A stretch of 64,000 nucleotides of DNA from the NCBI GenBank assembly GCA_018208355.1, contig CP062796.1:2230517-2294516 (forward strand). The letters run 5' to 3'. Under the pieces are notes generated by a model. The model worked only from the letters and a program-made list of their open reading frames with translations, ran no database searches and was not told where the DNA came from. This stretch comes from Candidatus Fermentithermobacillus carboniphilus. Lineage in GTDB: Bacteria > Bacillota > Sulfobacillia > Fermentithermobacillales > Fermentithermobacillaceae. Below, piece after piece: positions 16,402 to 25,269 of this stretch (position 1 is its first letter; the number at the start of each line of letters is the position of its first letter). A program made the translations under genes and the position numbers.

Positions 16402-18766
16402 ACTTCTAGAATTCAGAAAAATCCAGGAAATCCTCGCTAAAGAGACCAGGACTCCCATGGGGATGGAAGGGGCCTGGAACACACTTCCAGTTACCCCCGA
16501 AATAGCGCGGGAGAGGCAAAGACTCGGGAGAGAGATCTCCGGGGTTCTCGAAAAGATGCCCTCGCCGACCATACCCGGTGTAACTGACGTCCGTCCAAGG
16601 GTTCTGGCGGCGACCTCTGGCATTACCCTTTCCGCAAAGGACCTGAAAGATATATTGGATGTACTCAAGGCCTTTGAGTCTCTGGCTCTGTGGCTTGGGG
16701 AAATAGACGGCGACTATCCGGAACTTTTCCGTATCCGCCGGAGGATACCCGTTCTCGGCTCATTGAAAAAGAGGCTTGAAGAGACCGTAGACGATGACGC
16801 TGCAATCCGGGACACGGCGAGTCCGAAGTTGTTTTCTATTCGCCGGTCTTATAGAGACTACCAGGAGAGGATCCGGCGACGAGCTGAAGAGATAACGCGG
16901 CAAAAGGATTTTTCTCAATTCCTTCAAGAACCCATCGTCACCATAAGGAACGGTAGGTACGTCATACCTGTGAAGCAAGAATATGCTGCCCGGATTCAGG
17001 GAATCGTCCACGATCAGTCGGCATCCGGGCAGACGTTGTTCGTGGAGCCGGCGGAGATCGTAGAGATGGGTAACCAGCTCAAGCGACTGGAACTCATGGA
17101 GCGGGATGAGATCGAAAGGATACTCGCGGAGCTTTCCGGTGAGGTGGGCAGAGCATCGTCGCAGATAACGGAAGGGCTTGAAGCATTGGGCGAGTTTGAT
17201 CTGGGGCTTGCCAAGGCCGGACTCCTTTTCAGGTGGAAGGGGTCCTTTCCTCAGATCACCGACGACCGCGCGATATCGATGGTCAAGGCCTGGCATCCTC
17301 TCTTGAAAGGGACGCCGGTACCTATGGACCTCAGCCTGAGTGAGACGGGCACGAGGACGGTTGTCATCACCGGTCCAAACATGGGCGGAAAAACGGTTGC
17401 CCTGAAGACGGTGGGTCTTCTCACGGCCATGGCCTTATCCGGGTTGCCGTGTCCCTGTCACGAGACAACCTGTGTGGGAAAGATCGACGATATCTTATGC
17501 GATATCGGAGACGAGCAGTCTATCGAGGAAAACCTGAGTACCTTTTCGGCTCACATATCCAACGTTGTAAAGATAATCGATCGGGCAGGCCCGGGAAAAC
17601 TCGTTCTGATAGACGAGCTGGGTGCAGGGACTGACCCCAAGGAAGGGGCGGCGCTGGCGGCGGCGATCCTTAACCGCATACACCGTTCCGGAGCTCTTTC
17701 CGTTGTCACCAGCCATTACAGTGAAATGAAACTTCTTGCGCAGAAGACCCCGGGCATGGTAAATGCGAGCGTGGAGTGGGACGCCGTCCGGATGGTGCCC
17801 ACCTTCAAACTGGTGGTGGGACGGCCCGGAAGGTCCAACGCGTTTCTCGTCGCCAGACGGCTGGGGCTGCCGCATGACGTCCTCGATGAAGCCAGAGGAA
17901 ACATGCAGGAAGATCTGGTGAGGCTCGAAGATATCATCGGCGAGATGGAAAAGGCGGCTCAAGAAGCCAGAGAGGAGGCAGAAAGAGCCCGAAGAGAGCG
18001 GCTGAAGGCAGAAGAGCTGAGGAAAGAATATGAGTCCAGGATCGCTAATCTGGAGGCTTCTAGAAAAGAGATAATCAGCGCGGCGAAAAGAGAAGCCCAG
18101 AGCATCGTCGCCCGGGCCAAAGTCGAGTTCGAGACGGCTTTGAAGGAGATCAGAGAGAAAGAGAGGATTTCCGCGGATTTCTCGGACACGGTTTTTAAGA
18201 TAAGGGAGCGGTTGAGACGCGCTCGAGAGGAACTCCTGGAACCCACCATCCCGGATGAGGGGAGACCCCTGGAAAAATCCGAGATCGTGCCGGGGAAAAT
18301 CGTCGAGGTCCTCGGTTTTCAGGAGCCGGGAGTCGTCCTCGAGTCTCCCGGGTCGGGCGACGAGGTCCTGGTAAGGTTGGGAGCAGTGACTCTGAGGACC
18401 GGGATTGACCAGCTGCGGGAGCCCGTGAGAACCGGGCGAGCGGCAAAAGAGTCCCGGATAGGTGGGATAGGAGAGAGCAGGCGGGACTCGTCCCTTCCCA
18501 TTGAAAAAGCCAAGTCGATCTCACATGAGATAGACCTCCGGGGGATGACGCGGGAAGAAGCCTTCCAGGCGCTCGATAAATACCTGGATGACGCCTTTTT
18601 GGCCGCTCTTCCGGAGGTGAGGATCATCCATGGAAAGGGTTCGGGAGCTCTCAGAAAAGCAGTCTTGGAGTACCTCGAGACCCAGAAGAAATACGTAGCC
18701 GCCTACCGCCTCGGTGAACCGTCGGAAGGCGGTACCGGGGTCACCATTGCGCGATTAAAATCATGA
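16382..18766 (+). CDS. mutS2: MutS2 ATPase/endonuclease
   Basis: The 794-residue MutS2 lacks the mismatch-reading N-terminus of MutS. The core and clamp region is followed by the ATPase with Walker A GPNMGGKT (about residue 331) and Walker B region VLIDELGAGTDP (about 410). A long coiled coil comes next (about 520-640), then a C-terminal Smr nuclease domain with DLRGM and HGKGSGALR (about 717-794). MutS2 is linked to suppression of recombination and to splitting collided ribosomes. ATG 16382 is preceded by GGAG; a longer in-frame extension to 16271 only overlaps the upstream gene. Ends 24 bp from the convergent PBP gene. Confidence 0.94.
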   Translation: MDTKTLELLEFRKIQEILAKETRTPMGMEGAWNTLPVTPEIARERQRLGREISGVLEKMPSPTIPGVTDVRPRVLAATSGITLSAKDLKDILDVLKAFESLALWLGEIDGDYPELFRIRRRIPVLGSLKKRLEETVDDDAAIRDTASPKLFSIRRSYRDYQERIRRRAEEITRQKDFSQFLQEPIVTIRNGRYVIPVKQEYAARIQGIVHDQSASGQTLFVEPAEIVEMGNQLKRLELMERDEIERILAELSGEVGRASSQITEGLEALGEFDLGLAKAGLLFRWKGSFPQITDDRAISMVKAWHPLLKGTPVPMDLSLSETGTRTVVITGPNMGGKTVALKTVGLLTAMALSGLPCPCHETTCVGKIDDILCDIGDEQSIEENLSTFSAHISNVVKIIDRAGPGKLVLIDELGAGTDPKEGAALAAAILNRIHRSGALSVVTSHYSEMKLLAQKTPGMVNASVEWDAVRMVPTFKLVVGRPGRSNAFLVARRLGLPHDVLDEARGNMQEDLVRLEDIIGEMEKAAQEAREEAERARRERLKAEELRKEYESRIANLEASRKEIISAAKREAQSIVARAKVEFETALKEIREKERISADFSDTVFKIRERLRRAREELLEPTIPDEGRPLEKSEIVPGKIVEVLGFQEPGVVLESPGSGDEVLVRLGAVTLRTGIDQLREPVRTGRAAKESRIGGIGESRRDSSLPIEKAKSISHEIDLRGMTREEAFQALDKYLDDAFLAALPEVRIIHGKGSGALRKAVLEYLETQKKYVAAYRLGEPSEGGTGVTIARLKS

Positions 18767-18790
18767 TCGCCCGTACCGTATTCGGTTGAC

Positions 18791-20833
18791 TCACTTCGGC
18801 AAGTGATACGTGCAGTGAGAGGTGGGTACTCTATCTTTTACGAAAAGTTCCTGCTCGATGTCGGAGCCCGGGCATCCTGGACCCGGAAGCAGCCCGGACT
18901 TGTTGCATATCTCCACGGTCACTATGGAATCAGGGCGCCGGAAGTCTTCAGCCGGCTGACCCTCGGAGATTTCTTTCATCATCTTTCCCCATATTATTGC
19001 CGGGTAGCTTCCGCCCGTGATTTTCCACTGGGCCATCGTCTTTCCCTTGTCAAATCCGATCCAGACTACACCAACCGTACTTGGGGTATAGCCGCAGAAC
19101 CACGCATCCTTCCAGTCGCTGGTAGTGCCGGTCTTTCCAGCGGCAGGTTTCCCGAAGTAAGCAGCCCTTCCTGTGCCGCCGGGCTTGGTCAGGACATCCT
19201 GGAGCATGCTGGTCATGAGGTAGGCGGTTTCTTCTGAAACCACGATGGTGCGCTTCGGCGTGTGTTCTTCCAGTATGTTTCCGTTCTTATCTTCGACCTT
19301 GAGGATGGAGACGGGTTCGACCTTTATCCCGCGGTTGGCTATGGTGGTGTAAGCCACCGCCATATCCAGGGGAGATACCCCGTAAGTCAGGCCGCCCAGG
19401 GCGAGTGACCTGGTGAGGTCAGACCTCCCACCGGGAGTAGGGGTTTTAACGAGGCTTGTTATCCCGAGTTTTTCCGCCATCTCCAGACTCTTGGAAAGCC
19501 CCACGAGATCCTGGACTTTGCAGGCGACGACGTTTAAGGACTCTCTCACCGCCTTTCTCATGGTGACGGGACCCTGGAAAGTGCCGCTATAGTTGCGAGG
19601 TGAAAACTCCTCCTTCGTTACCGGGTCAACCCAGGTTACAGGTGAGTCGTCTATGACGGTGGCGGGCCCCATTCCTTCCTCAAGGGCGGGGATGTATACA
19701 GCAAGGGGTTTGAAGGCCGACCCGGGCTGTCGTTTGGCGTCTACGGCCCTGTTCCACCCCAGCATCCCTTCGTGCTTCCTGCCGCCGACCATGGCCAAGA
19801 TATGACCTGTTTTAACGTCCATGACGACTGCCGCGGCTTCTAGGTTGTCCTGCCCGTCCTTGTAAGGGAAAACGGGGTCGAGGACGTCCCGGATGGCTTT
19901 TTCGGCGGCCTTCTGGGCTTTAGGACTGTAGGTCGTATAAATCCGCAGTCCTCCACCGTAAACCATGTCTGCGGGGTACCTTGACAAAAGCTGTTTCAAC
20001 ACGTAATCCAGGAAGAATCCGCCCTCGGTGACCACCATGGGCCTGTGGGGAATTACATTTAGGGGTTTCTTCTTGAGAGCTTCCGCCTCGGCGCGGGTTA
20101 TGAAACCGTATTCGGCCATCTGGTTTAAAACCGTATTTCGCCTGTTCAGAGCCAGAGTCGGATTTTGCGCCGGGTCGTAGATGGACGGTCCCCTGATTAG
20201 TCCCGCCAGGAATGCTGCTTCGTCGACGGTAAGTTCTGACGCGGACTTTCCGAAGTAAGCGCGTGATGCGGCTTCTATGCCGTATGCTCCACGACCGAAG
20301 TAGACGAGGTTGAGGTACATCTCAAGGATCTCGTCTTTCGTGTACTTCCTTTCTAGGAGCGTGGCGACTATCACGTCCTGGATCTTGCGTTTGAGGGTCC
20401 TCGAAGGTTCCAGAAAGGCGATCTTAGCAAGCTGCTGTGTTATGGTGCTGCCGCCCTGAAGTCCGTTGTCCTGGAAGATGTTGGAGTAAAGTGCACGCAG
20501 GATGGCAGTGATATCGAACCCTTTGTGAGAGTAGAACCTGTGATCTTCAGCTGCCAGGACGGCGTTTTTCACGTAAGGCGGGAGATCTTTGATCTTGATC
20601 GGGACCCGGTATTCCGACGCCCGAAGTTCGGTCCAAATATTGCCATCTCTGTCGTATACGAACGAAGTCTGGGTGGGTTTTGGTTCTAGATTGGCCAGAG
20701 CAGGCAGGTCTCTCACCGCGGAGAAAACCAGCGCGGCGGCGAAACCGCCGGCCACAATCATCGTCCCGAGAAGCAAGTATATCAGTATGTCCAGAATCCC
20801 CGCGCGCGATCGGGGTCTTCTCTTTTTCGCCAT
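18791..20833 (-). CDS. Class A penicillin-binding protein (PBP1A family)
   Basis: Bifunctional wall synthase of 680 residues with one N-terminal membrane anchor (about 13-40). The glycosyltransferase domain (about 60-240) has EDHRFYSHKGFD with Glu96 and GGSTITQQLAK. The transpeptidase domain (about 310-640) has SxxK in PGSAFKPL (about 370), SxN in RESLNVV and KTG in AGKTGTTSDWKD (about 567). It is the only minus-strand gene in the window. It diverges from tyrS and shares the 200-bp gap with it. An identical extended -10 lies upstream on its own strand. Confidence 0.95.
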   Translation of the reverse strand: MAKKRRPRSRAGILDILIYLLLGTMIVAGGFAAALVFSAVRDLPALANLEPKPTQTSFVYDRDGNIWTELRASEYRVPIKIKDLPPYVKNAVLAAEDHRFYSHKGFDITAILRALYSNIFQDNGLQGGSTITQQLAKIAFLEPSRTLKRKIQDVIVATLLERKYTKDEILEMYLNLVYFGRGAYGIEAASRAYFGKSASELTVDEAAFLAGLIRGPSIYDPAQNPTLALNRRNTVLNQMAEYGFITRAEAEALKKKPLNVIPHRPMVVTEGGFFLDYVLKQLLSRYPADMVYGGGLRIYTTYSPKAQKAAEKAIRDVLDPVFPYKDGQDNLEAAAVVMDVKTGHILAMVGGRKHEGMLGWNRAVDAKRQPGSAFKPLAVYIPALEEGMGPATVIDDSPVTWVDPVTKEEFSPRNYSGTFQGPVTMRKAVRESLNVVACKVQDLVGLSKSLEMAEKLGITSLVKTPTPGGRSDLTRSLALGGLTYGVSPLDMAVAYTTIANRGIKVEPVSILKVEDKNGNILEEHTPKRTIVVSEETAYLMTSMLQDVLTKPGGTGRAAYFGKPAAGKTGTTSDWKDAWFCGYTPSTVGVVWIGFDKGKTMAQWKITGGSYPAIIWGKMMKEISEGQPAEDFRRPDSIVTVEICNKSGLLPGPGCPGSDIEQELFVKDRVPTSHCTYHLPK

Positions 20834-20928
20834 GATAATACCTCCAGGAGACTTGTGATGTATGTTGGCTCAGAACTGGTCGAAACCCCGTTTTGATCAG
20901 ACGGAAAAAGAGACTATCCGGTGCCCAC

Positions 20929-20937
20929 ATTATATCA
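20929..20937 (-). promoter_or_regulatory. Extended -10 promoter element for the class A PBP gene
   Basis: Read on the minus strand, positions 20937 to 20929 give TGATATAAT, an extended -10. No good -35 is visible. It lies about 96 bp before the PBP start. Confidence 0.5.
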
Positions 20938-20986
20938 TCTGGGGAAGGGTCGCGCCCCTGGCGGTCTTTTTGCGGTTTTTTGCCGG

Positions 20987-20995
20987 TGATATAAT
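20987..20995 (+). promoter_or_regulatory. Extended -10 promoter element for tyrS
   Basis: TGATATAAT at 20987-20995 is the same nine bases found on the opposite strand at 20937-20929. The -35 is weak (TTTTTG 20967-20972, 17-bp spacing). The tyrS start is 38 bp downstream, too close for a T-box leader. Confidence 0.55.
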
Positions 20996-21032
20996 CTTGC
21001 GAAAAGCGACTTATGTCCGGGAGGAAGCCACG

Positions 21033-22286
21033 TTGAGCAAGACAGCGCTAGAGAACGCGAAAGATATAGCCCAGGAAATCCAACGGCAGGTGGCCATTAT
21101 CCAGGATAGGGCCCTCTCTCTGGTGACGCCGGAAGAGCTCGAGAAAAAGCTTCGCCGTTCGATCCTGGAAGGACGCCCCCTGAAGGTGAAACTTGGGGCA
21201 GATCCAAGCGCGCCAGATCTTCACCTCGGACACGTGGTCATGATGAGAAAACTGAAGGAGTTTCAAGATCTGGGCCACGAGATATATTTCGTGATTGGGG
21301 ACTTCACAGGGATGATAGGCGACCCCAGTGGGCGATCTAAGACCAGGAAGCAACTTTCGAGGGAGGAAGTCGAAGCCAACGCCAGGACATACCACGAACA
21401 GGCAACCACCATCCTGGACCCCGAAAAGACTCACGTGGTGTTCAACTCCCAATGGCTTTCTCCCCTCTCGTTCAGGGATGTCATAGGACTAGCCTCCAAA
21501 TTCACCGTGGCGAGAATGCTTGAAAGAGATGACTTCCTTAAACGGTACAGGGAAGGTTATCCCATAGGGATTCACGAGTTTCTGTACCCTCTGGCTCAGG
21601 CATACGACTCGGTGGCAATATCGGCAGATGTCGAGCTCGGCGGGAGCGACCAAACTTTCAATCTGCTAGTTGGTAGAGATATCCAGGAGGCGTTCGGTCA
21701 GGACCCGCAGATAACCCTCACGATGCCGCTCCTGGTGGGTACCGATGGACAGGAGAAGATGTCCAAGAGCCTCGGGAACTACATCGCCATCAAAGACGAG
21801 CCAAATGACATGTTCGGGAAGATAATGTCTATACCGGACCGCCTCATGCCGGACTATTACAGACTGGTTCTGGTCGAAAGCCAGAAGTCAGTGGAGGAAC
21901 TCATGAGATCTATCGAGTCCGGTAAGGTCCACCCGATGGACGCCAAGTTGACTCTGGCTAGAAGGATTGTGGAAGAATTCCACGGAAAAACGGCGGCTGA
22001 ATCTGCCGAAAGGGAATTCCTGAGAGTTTTCAGGGAAAGTGAAGTCCCGGAGAACATCGACGAAGTTCACCTGCCTGAGCTTTCTCCGGGTGCATCCGTG
22101 GGGCTTGCCAGACTTTTGGCTCTCATCGGTCTCGCTCCGTCCTCTTCCGAAGCAAGGCGCCTGATCAAAGGCGGTGCTGTCAAAGTGGACGGTGTGAAGA
22201 TTTACGACGAGTCCTACGTGTGCACGGCAAAGGACGGAATGCTGCTCCAAGTTGGAAAGAGGAAGGCCTGCCGCCTCAAGATTTAG
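21033..22286 (+). CDS. tyrS: Tyrosyl-tRNA synthetase (TyrZ-like)
   Basis: Class I synthetase of 417 residues. The HIGH-type motif is HLGH in [13 protein letters not shown] and the second signature is KMSKS in [13 protein letters not shown]. The [18 protein letters not shown] segment and overall form resemble the TyrZ branch. A C-terminal S4 RNA-binding domain (about 345-410) ends the protein. TTG 21033 is chosen because GGGAGGAAG precedes it; an open frame extends upstream to 20862 but covers the promoter. No T-box was found. Confidence 0.95.
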   Translation: MSKTALENAKDIAQEIQRQVAIIQDRALSLVTPEELEKKLRRSILEGRPLKVKLGADPSAPDLHLGHVVMMRKLKEFQDLGHEIYFVIGDFTGMIGDPSGRSKTRKQLSREEVEANARTYHEQATTILDPEKTHVVFNSQWLSPLSFRDVIGLASKFTVARMLERDDFLKRYREGYPIGIHEFLYPLAQAYDSVAISADVELGGSDQTFNLLVGRDIQEAFGQDPQITLTMPLLVGTDGQEKMSKSLGNYIAIKDEPNDMFGKIMSIPDRLMPDYYRLVLVESQKSVEELMRSIESGKVHPMDAKLTLARRIVEEFHGKTAAESAEREFLRVFRESEVPENIDEVHLPELSPGASVGLARLLALIGLAPSSSEARRLIKGGAVKVDGVKIYDESYVCTAKDGMLLQVGKRKACRLKI

Positions 22287-22320
22287 GATTTCCGAACTTT
22301 GAAGAACTTCCTTGCATAAG

Positions 22321-22361
22321 AATGAGAGGCTACTTCTACCAAGGGGGAGCTTCTCATTTTT
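22321..22361 (+). terminator. Possible tyrS terminator
   Basis: AATGAGAGGC (22321-22330) pairs with GCTTCTCATT (22349-22358) across an 18-nt loop and is followed by TTT. The loop also contains AAGGGGGAG, which could serve the downstream yunB gene, so the hairpin may have another role. Confidence 0.4.
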
Positions 22362-22418
22362 CGGAAGAGGCGGTTCGTAAATCCCAGGCGCAGCCGGAGG
22401 AGAGGCGCTCTGTACCTC

Positions 22419-23027
22419 GTGGGTTTTTTGACCCTCGTAGTATGGTGCCTTATTGCCATCGAAAACAGCATCATCCCGACACTCGTGGCCATTTCTGAAA
22501 CAGAAGTCGCGAAGGTAGCCAATCAGGCCGTGATAGACGCGATAAACTCCAACATAGAAAAGCTCCTCTCTGGGAAAAAACTCCTCAACTTCGAGGTTAA
22601 CGAGGCGGGGGAGATACTTTACGTCGAGGCGAACACCGGGGACCTCAACAGGATACAGGCAGAGGCGCTGTCTGTGCTTCAGGCGACTCTAGGCCAGCTT
22701 GAAGGCTTCAGCATTTACGTCCCTCTTGGCCAAACCCTGGGTTCACGAATTTTCGCGCCTGTAGGCCCCAAAATCAAGGTGACCCTTTTCCCGTACGGGA
22801 GCGTGTCCGTCCAGGTCAAGGATTCTTTCGAAGTGACCGGAATAAATCAGGCCAAATTCGAAGTATCGCTATTTGTGACCTGCTCAGTAAGGGTAGTCAT
22901 TCCGCTCATTTCATCCAAGACGACCGTCGCTAGCGAGATACCACTTGCTACCGTTATTATCCCCGGGAAAGTCCCGGAAACGTATATTTCCATTCCGGGA
23001 AACAACCCTCCCTCCTTTTCACGCTGA
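22419..23027 (+). CDS. yunB: Sporulation protein YunB
   Basis: A membrane-anchored sporulation protein with one N-terminal span (VGFLTLVVWCLIAIENSI) and an extracytoplasmic domain (about 25-200) with the family's segments VEANTGDLNRIQAEAL and VPLGQTLGSRIFAPVGPKI. In B. subtilis yunB is under sigma-E. Start choice is uncertain. GTG 22419 lies 13 nt after GGAGGAGAGG. The frame stays open upstream and encodes an arginine-rich stretch (FRKRRFVNPRRSRRRG) like the YunB N-terminus; that version would begin near ATT 22356, 6 nt after AAGGGGGAG. Confidence 0.85.
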   Translation: MGFLTLVVWCLIAIENSIIPTLVAISETEVAKVANQAVIDAINSNIEKLLSGKKLLNFEVNEAGEILYVEANTGDLNRIQAEALSVLQATLGQLEGFSIYVPLGQTLGSRIFAPVGPKIKVTLFPYGSVSVQVKDSFEVTGINQAKFEVSLFVTCSVRVVIPLISSKTTVASEIPLATVIIPGKVPETYISIPGNNPPSFSR

Positions 23028-23103
23028 ATTCGGGAAAAAAGCTTCACACGCTCCTTTTTCTGGTGGATAATTCTCTTGTACCGAGTCCGCGGAGGTGTCT
23101 TGG

Positions 23104-23853
23104 GTGCGGGACGTGTCTCTTGATAGTAAAGTGCAGTACCTTGTCACGTGGATGAGAGAAAGAGCTGAAGAAGCCGGAGCGAAAGGTGGAGTCTTCGGTG
23201 TTTCCGGCGGGGTCGATTCGGCTCTCGTCCTCGCTCTGGCCAAAAGGGCTTGGCCCGAAAATTGCCTGGGGCTCGTCATGCCGTGCCATTCTCTTCCTGA
23301 AGATGTTGAGGATGCCCTGTATGTATTGAGGGAGTTTTCCTGCCCCTACAGGCTCATTGATCTGTCTCCGGTCTATGACGGTCTTGTCGCGTCGCTCCCG
23401 GACCAGAGAGAGGACTCAGAATTGGCTCTGGCGAACATAAAGCCGAGGCTCCGGATGATAACCCTGTACTACTACGCCAATCTCATGAACTATATAGTCG
23501 TCGGGACGGGTAATAAAGCTGAACTTCATGTGGGTTATTTCACCAAATACGGAGACGGAGGCGTCGATATTCTCCCTCTCGGGGACCTCACCAAACGGGA
23601 AGTAAGGGAACTTGCTAAGTATCTCGGAGTTCCGGAACGCATAGTGGAAAGGGTTCCTTCGGCCGGTCTCTGGAGAGGTCAGACCGATGAAGGGGAAATG
23701 AGGATTACCTACAGGGATCTGGACGCGTACCTTTCGGGAGAAGCGATACCTCCGGAAGTGAAAGAGAGGATAGACGAACGGCACAGAAGGAGCGAACACA
23801 AGCGAAGGCTGCCGCCGGTTGCCAGGTTAGATGTGCTCTATGAGGAGGAATGA
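23104..23853 (+). CDS. nadE: NAD+ synthetase, ammonia-type
   Basis: Last step of NAD synthesis: ATP-dependent amidation of nicotinic acid adenine dinucleotide. The 249 residues form one NAD synthase domain with the PP-loop GVSGGVDSALV (about residue 31), GTGNKAELHVGYFTKYGDGGVD (binding and P2 loop), and RVPSAGLWRGQTDEGEM. There is no glutaminase domain, so ammonia is the probable nitrogen donor. GTG 23104 is 8 nt after GGAGG; GTG 23095 overlaps that site. Four bases separate its stop from yebC. Confidence 0.94.
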   Translation: MRDVSLDSKVQYLVTWMRERAEEAGAKGGVFGVSGGVDSALVLALAKRAWPENCLGLVMPCHSLPEDVEDALYVLREFSCPYRLIDLSPVYDGLVASLPDQREDSELALANIKPRLRMITLYYYANLMNYIVVGTGNKAELHVGYFTKYGDGGVDILPLGDLTKREVRELAKYLGVPERIVERVPSAGLWRGQTDEGEMRITYRDLDAYLSGEAIPPEVKERIDERHRRSEHKRRLPPVARLDVLYEEE

Positions 23854-23856
23854 AGG

Positions 23857-24603
23857 GTGTCAGGTCATTCCAAGTGGGCCAACATCAAACGCCACAAGGC
23901 AAAGGTCGATGCGCAGAGGTCAAACATCATCTCGAAGGCACTGAGAGATATTATGCTCGCCGCGCGTCACGGGGGAGGGAACCCCGAGAGCAATTTCAGA
24001 TTGAAGGTCGCAATTGAGAGGGCGCGGGAGGCCGATGTACCTCTGGACAGCATAAACAGGGCGATCAAACGGGGTACGGGAGAGATAGAGGGAGGCCAGC
24101 TTGAAGAGATAACCTACGAAGGATATGGTCCGGGAGGCACAGCGGTCCTCGTGGAGGCTGCCACGGACAACCGGAACAGGACCGCCTCTGAGGTGCGGTA
24201 CATCTTCTCGAAACACGGTGGCAAGCTTGCTGAGGTAGGCGCGGTGGCCTGGATGTTTGAGCAAAAGGGTTTCATCGCCATTGAGAAAGACGGTCTGTCG
24301 GAAGATGACGCGCTGGCCATGGCCATAGAAGCGGGAGCCCTGGATCTGAAAACGGAAGATGACTCGTATGAGATTTATACGCGCCCCGAGGATGTTGAGG
24401 CTGTCAAAGAGAAACTCGAGGCCAACGGCGCGAGGGTTCAGGTGGCGGAAGTGACCATGGTACCCAAGACCACGGTGAGACTGGAAGGTGACGACGCCGA
24501 AAAGATGCTGCGTCTTTTCGACGCGCTTGAGGCTCACGATGACGTCTCCCGGGTGTATGCCAATTTTGACATCCCCGAAGAGATCCTAAGACGCGGCGTC
24601 TAG
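23857..24603 (+). CDS. yebC: YebC/PmpR-family protein
   Basis: A 248-residue cytosolic protein beginning SGHSKWANIKRHKAKVDAQR, the family hallmark, with GGNPESNFRLKVAIERAR and the GYGPGGTAVLVEA strand. Family members have been described both as transcription regulators and as factors that ease translation of difficult proline motifs, so the precise role is not fixed by sequence. GTG 23857 sits 3 nt after nadE and is preceded by GGAGGAATGAAGG. Confidence 0.94.
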   Translation: MSGHSKWANIKRHKAKVDAQRSNIISKALRDIMLAARHGGGNPESNFRLKVAIERAREADVPLDSINRAIKRGTGEIEGGQLEEITYEGYGPGGTAVLVEAATDNRNRTASEVRYIFSKHGGKLAEVGAVAWMFEQKGFIAIEKDGLSEDDALAMAIEAGALDLKTEDDSYEIYTRPEDVEAVKEKLEANGARVQVAEVTMVPKTTVRLEGDDAEKMLRLFDALEAHDDVSRVYANFDIPEEILRRGV

Positions 24604-24614
24604 GACATGTTGTC

Positions 24615-24645
24615 TGAATAAACCCTCCTTTCCAGGGAAATCCTA
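24615..24645 (+). promoter_or_regulatory. Candidate forespore (sigma-G/sigma-F) promoter of the bofC-like gene
   Basis: TGAATA (24615-24620), 18-bp spacer, AATCCTA (24639-24645). The -35 matches the sigma-G form exactly and the -10 matches CATACTA at 5 of 7 positions. The expected start is near 24651, about 17 nt before the ATG. Confidence 0.5.
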
Positions 24646-24664
24646 TATTGACCTGGAGGGAGGG
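24623..24664 (+). promoter_or_regulatory. Helix that can hide the bofC ribosome site in read-through RNA
   Basis: CCCTCCTTTC (24623-24632) can pair continuously with GGAGGGAGGG (24655-24664): 10 bp including two G-U pairs. The right arm is the whole Shine-Dalgarno. The left arm lies inside the predicted sigma-G promoter spacer, upstream of its start point. Confidence 0.5.
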
Positions 24665-24668
24665 AAAG

Positions 24669-25238
24669 ATGGAAAAACGGCGGGGGACTCCCTACAAAAA
24701 AGTTCTTACCGTCCTTGTCCTTCTGGGCATTTTGACGGGTGTCCTTGCAGCGGTTCAGTTTTTCCTGAAAGACCTCGGAATCAGCATCCCCTTTGTTCTA
24801 CCCTTCGTGCGCCAGCCCGTACCGGAGACAGCTTCGGTGAAAGTGACTTTCGTCACGCGGTACGCGAAGTGCGACGATGTCACCACCACCAGCGAGGAGA
24901 TATCTCGCGATAGGGTAGAGTCTTTCATTTCGACCATTTCAGGTGAGTGGAGCGCCGTTGGCAAGGACGGCTCCGGAGTGCAACTCTTGAGGACCATTGA
25001 TGATTACTGTCCGCACCACTCGAGGACTCGCCTCATTATCTTGAACCGGGGTCACGTGGCGGTTTACCGCGGGACTACACCCGATCCAAGGTTTCTAATC
25101 AAAGAATACCCGGACATACGGGAGTCGGCCCTGGAGGAAAAGTGCCGAGATCTCCTGAAAAAAGGATACCTCATCGAAGATGAACCGGCTCTCGTTGACG
25201 AGAAGGTGAGACTCTACCTGGAAGGAATTATAGATTGA
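24669..25238 (+). CDS. bofC: BofC-like sporulation protein
   Basis: A 189-residue protein with an N-terminal membrane anchor or signal (about 12-35). Its extracytoplasmic part resembles the BofC C-terminal domain: TIDDYCPHHSRTRLIILNRGHVA, then a short PDPRFLIKEYP segment. BofC is a forespore intermembrane protein that restrains the SpoIVB protease during the sigma-K checkpoint. In B. subtilis it also lies near ruvAB and is sigma-G controlled, in line with the candidate promoter here. ATG 24669 follows GGAGGGAGGG; a TTG at 24648 has no site. The match is by eye and the N-terminal BofC domain is not clear. Confidence 0.68.
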   Translation: MEKRRGTPYKKVLTVLVLLGILTGVLAAVQFFLKDLGISIPFVLPFVRQPVPETASVKVTFVTRYAKCDDVTTTSEEISRDRVESFISTISGEWSAVGKDGSGVQLLRTIDDYCPHHSRTRLIILNRGHVAVYRGTTPDPRFLIKEYPDIRESALEEKCRDLLKKGYLIEDEPALVDEKVRLYLEGIID

Positions 25239-25269
25239 ATCGTCGAACCCCCATTCGGGGGTATCGAAG

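Noticed and set aside
20862..21032. N-terminal extension of tyrS
   Set aside because: Covers the promoter region; TTG 21033 has a strong ribosome site and fits the protein family.
20858..21032. T-box leader for tyrS
   Set aside because: No GGTGG-type T-box core or terminator is present and only about 30 nt lie between the predicted transcription start and the start codon.
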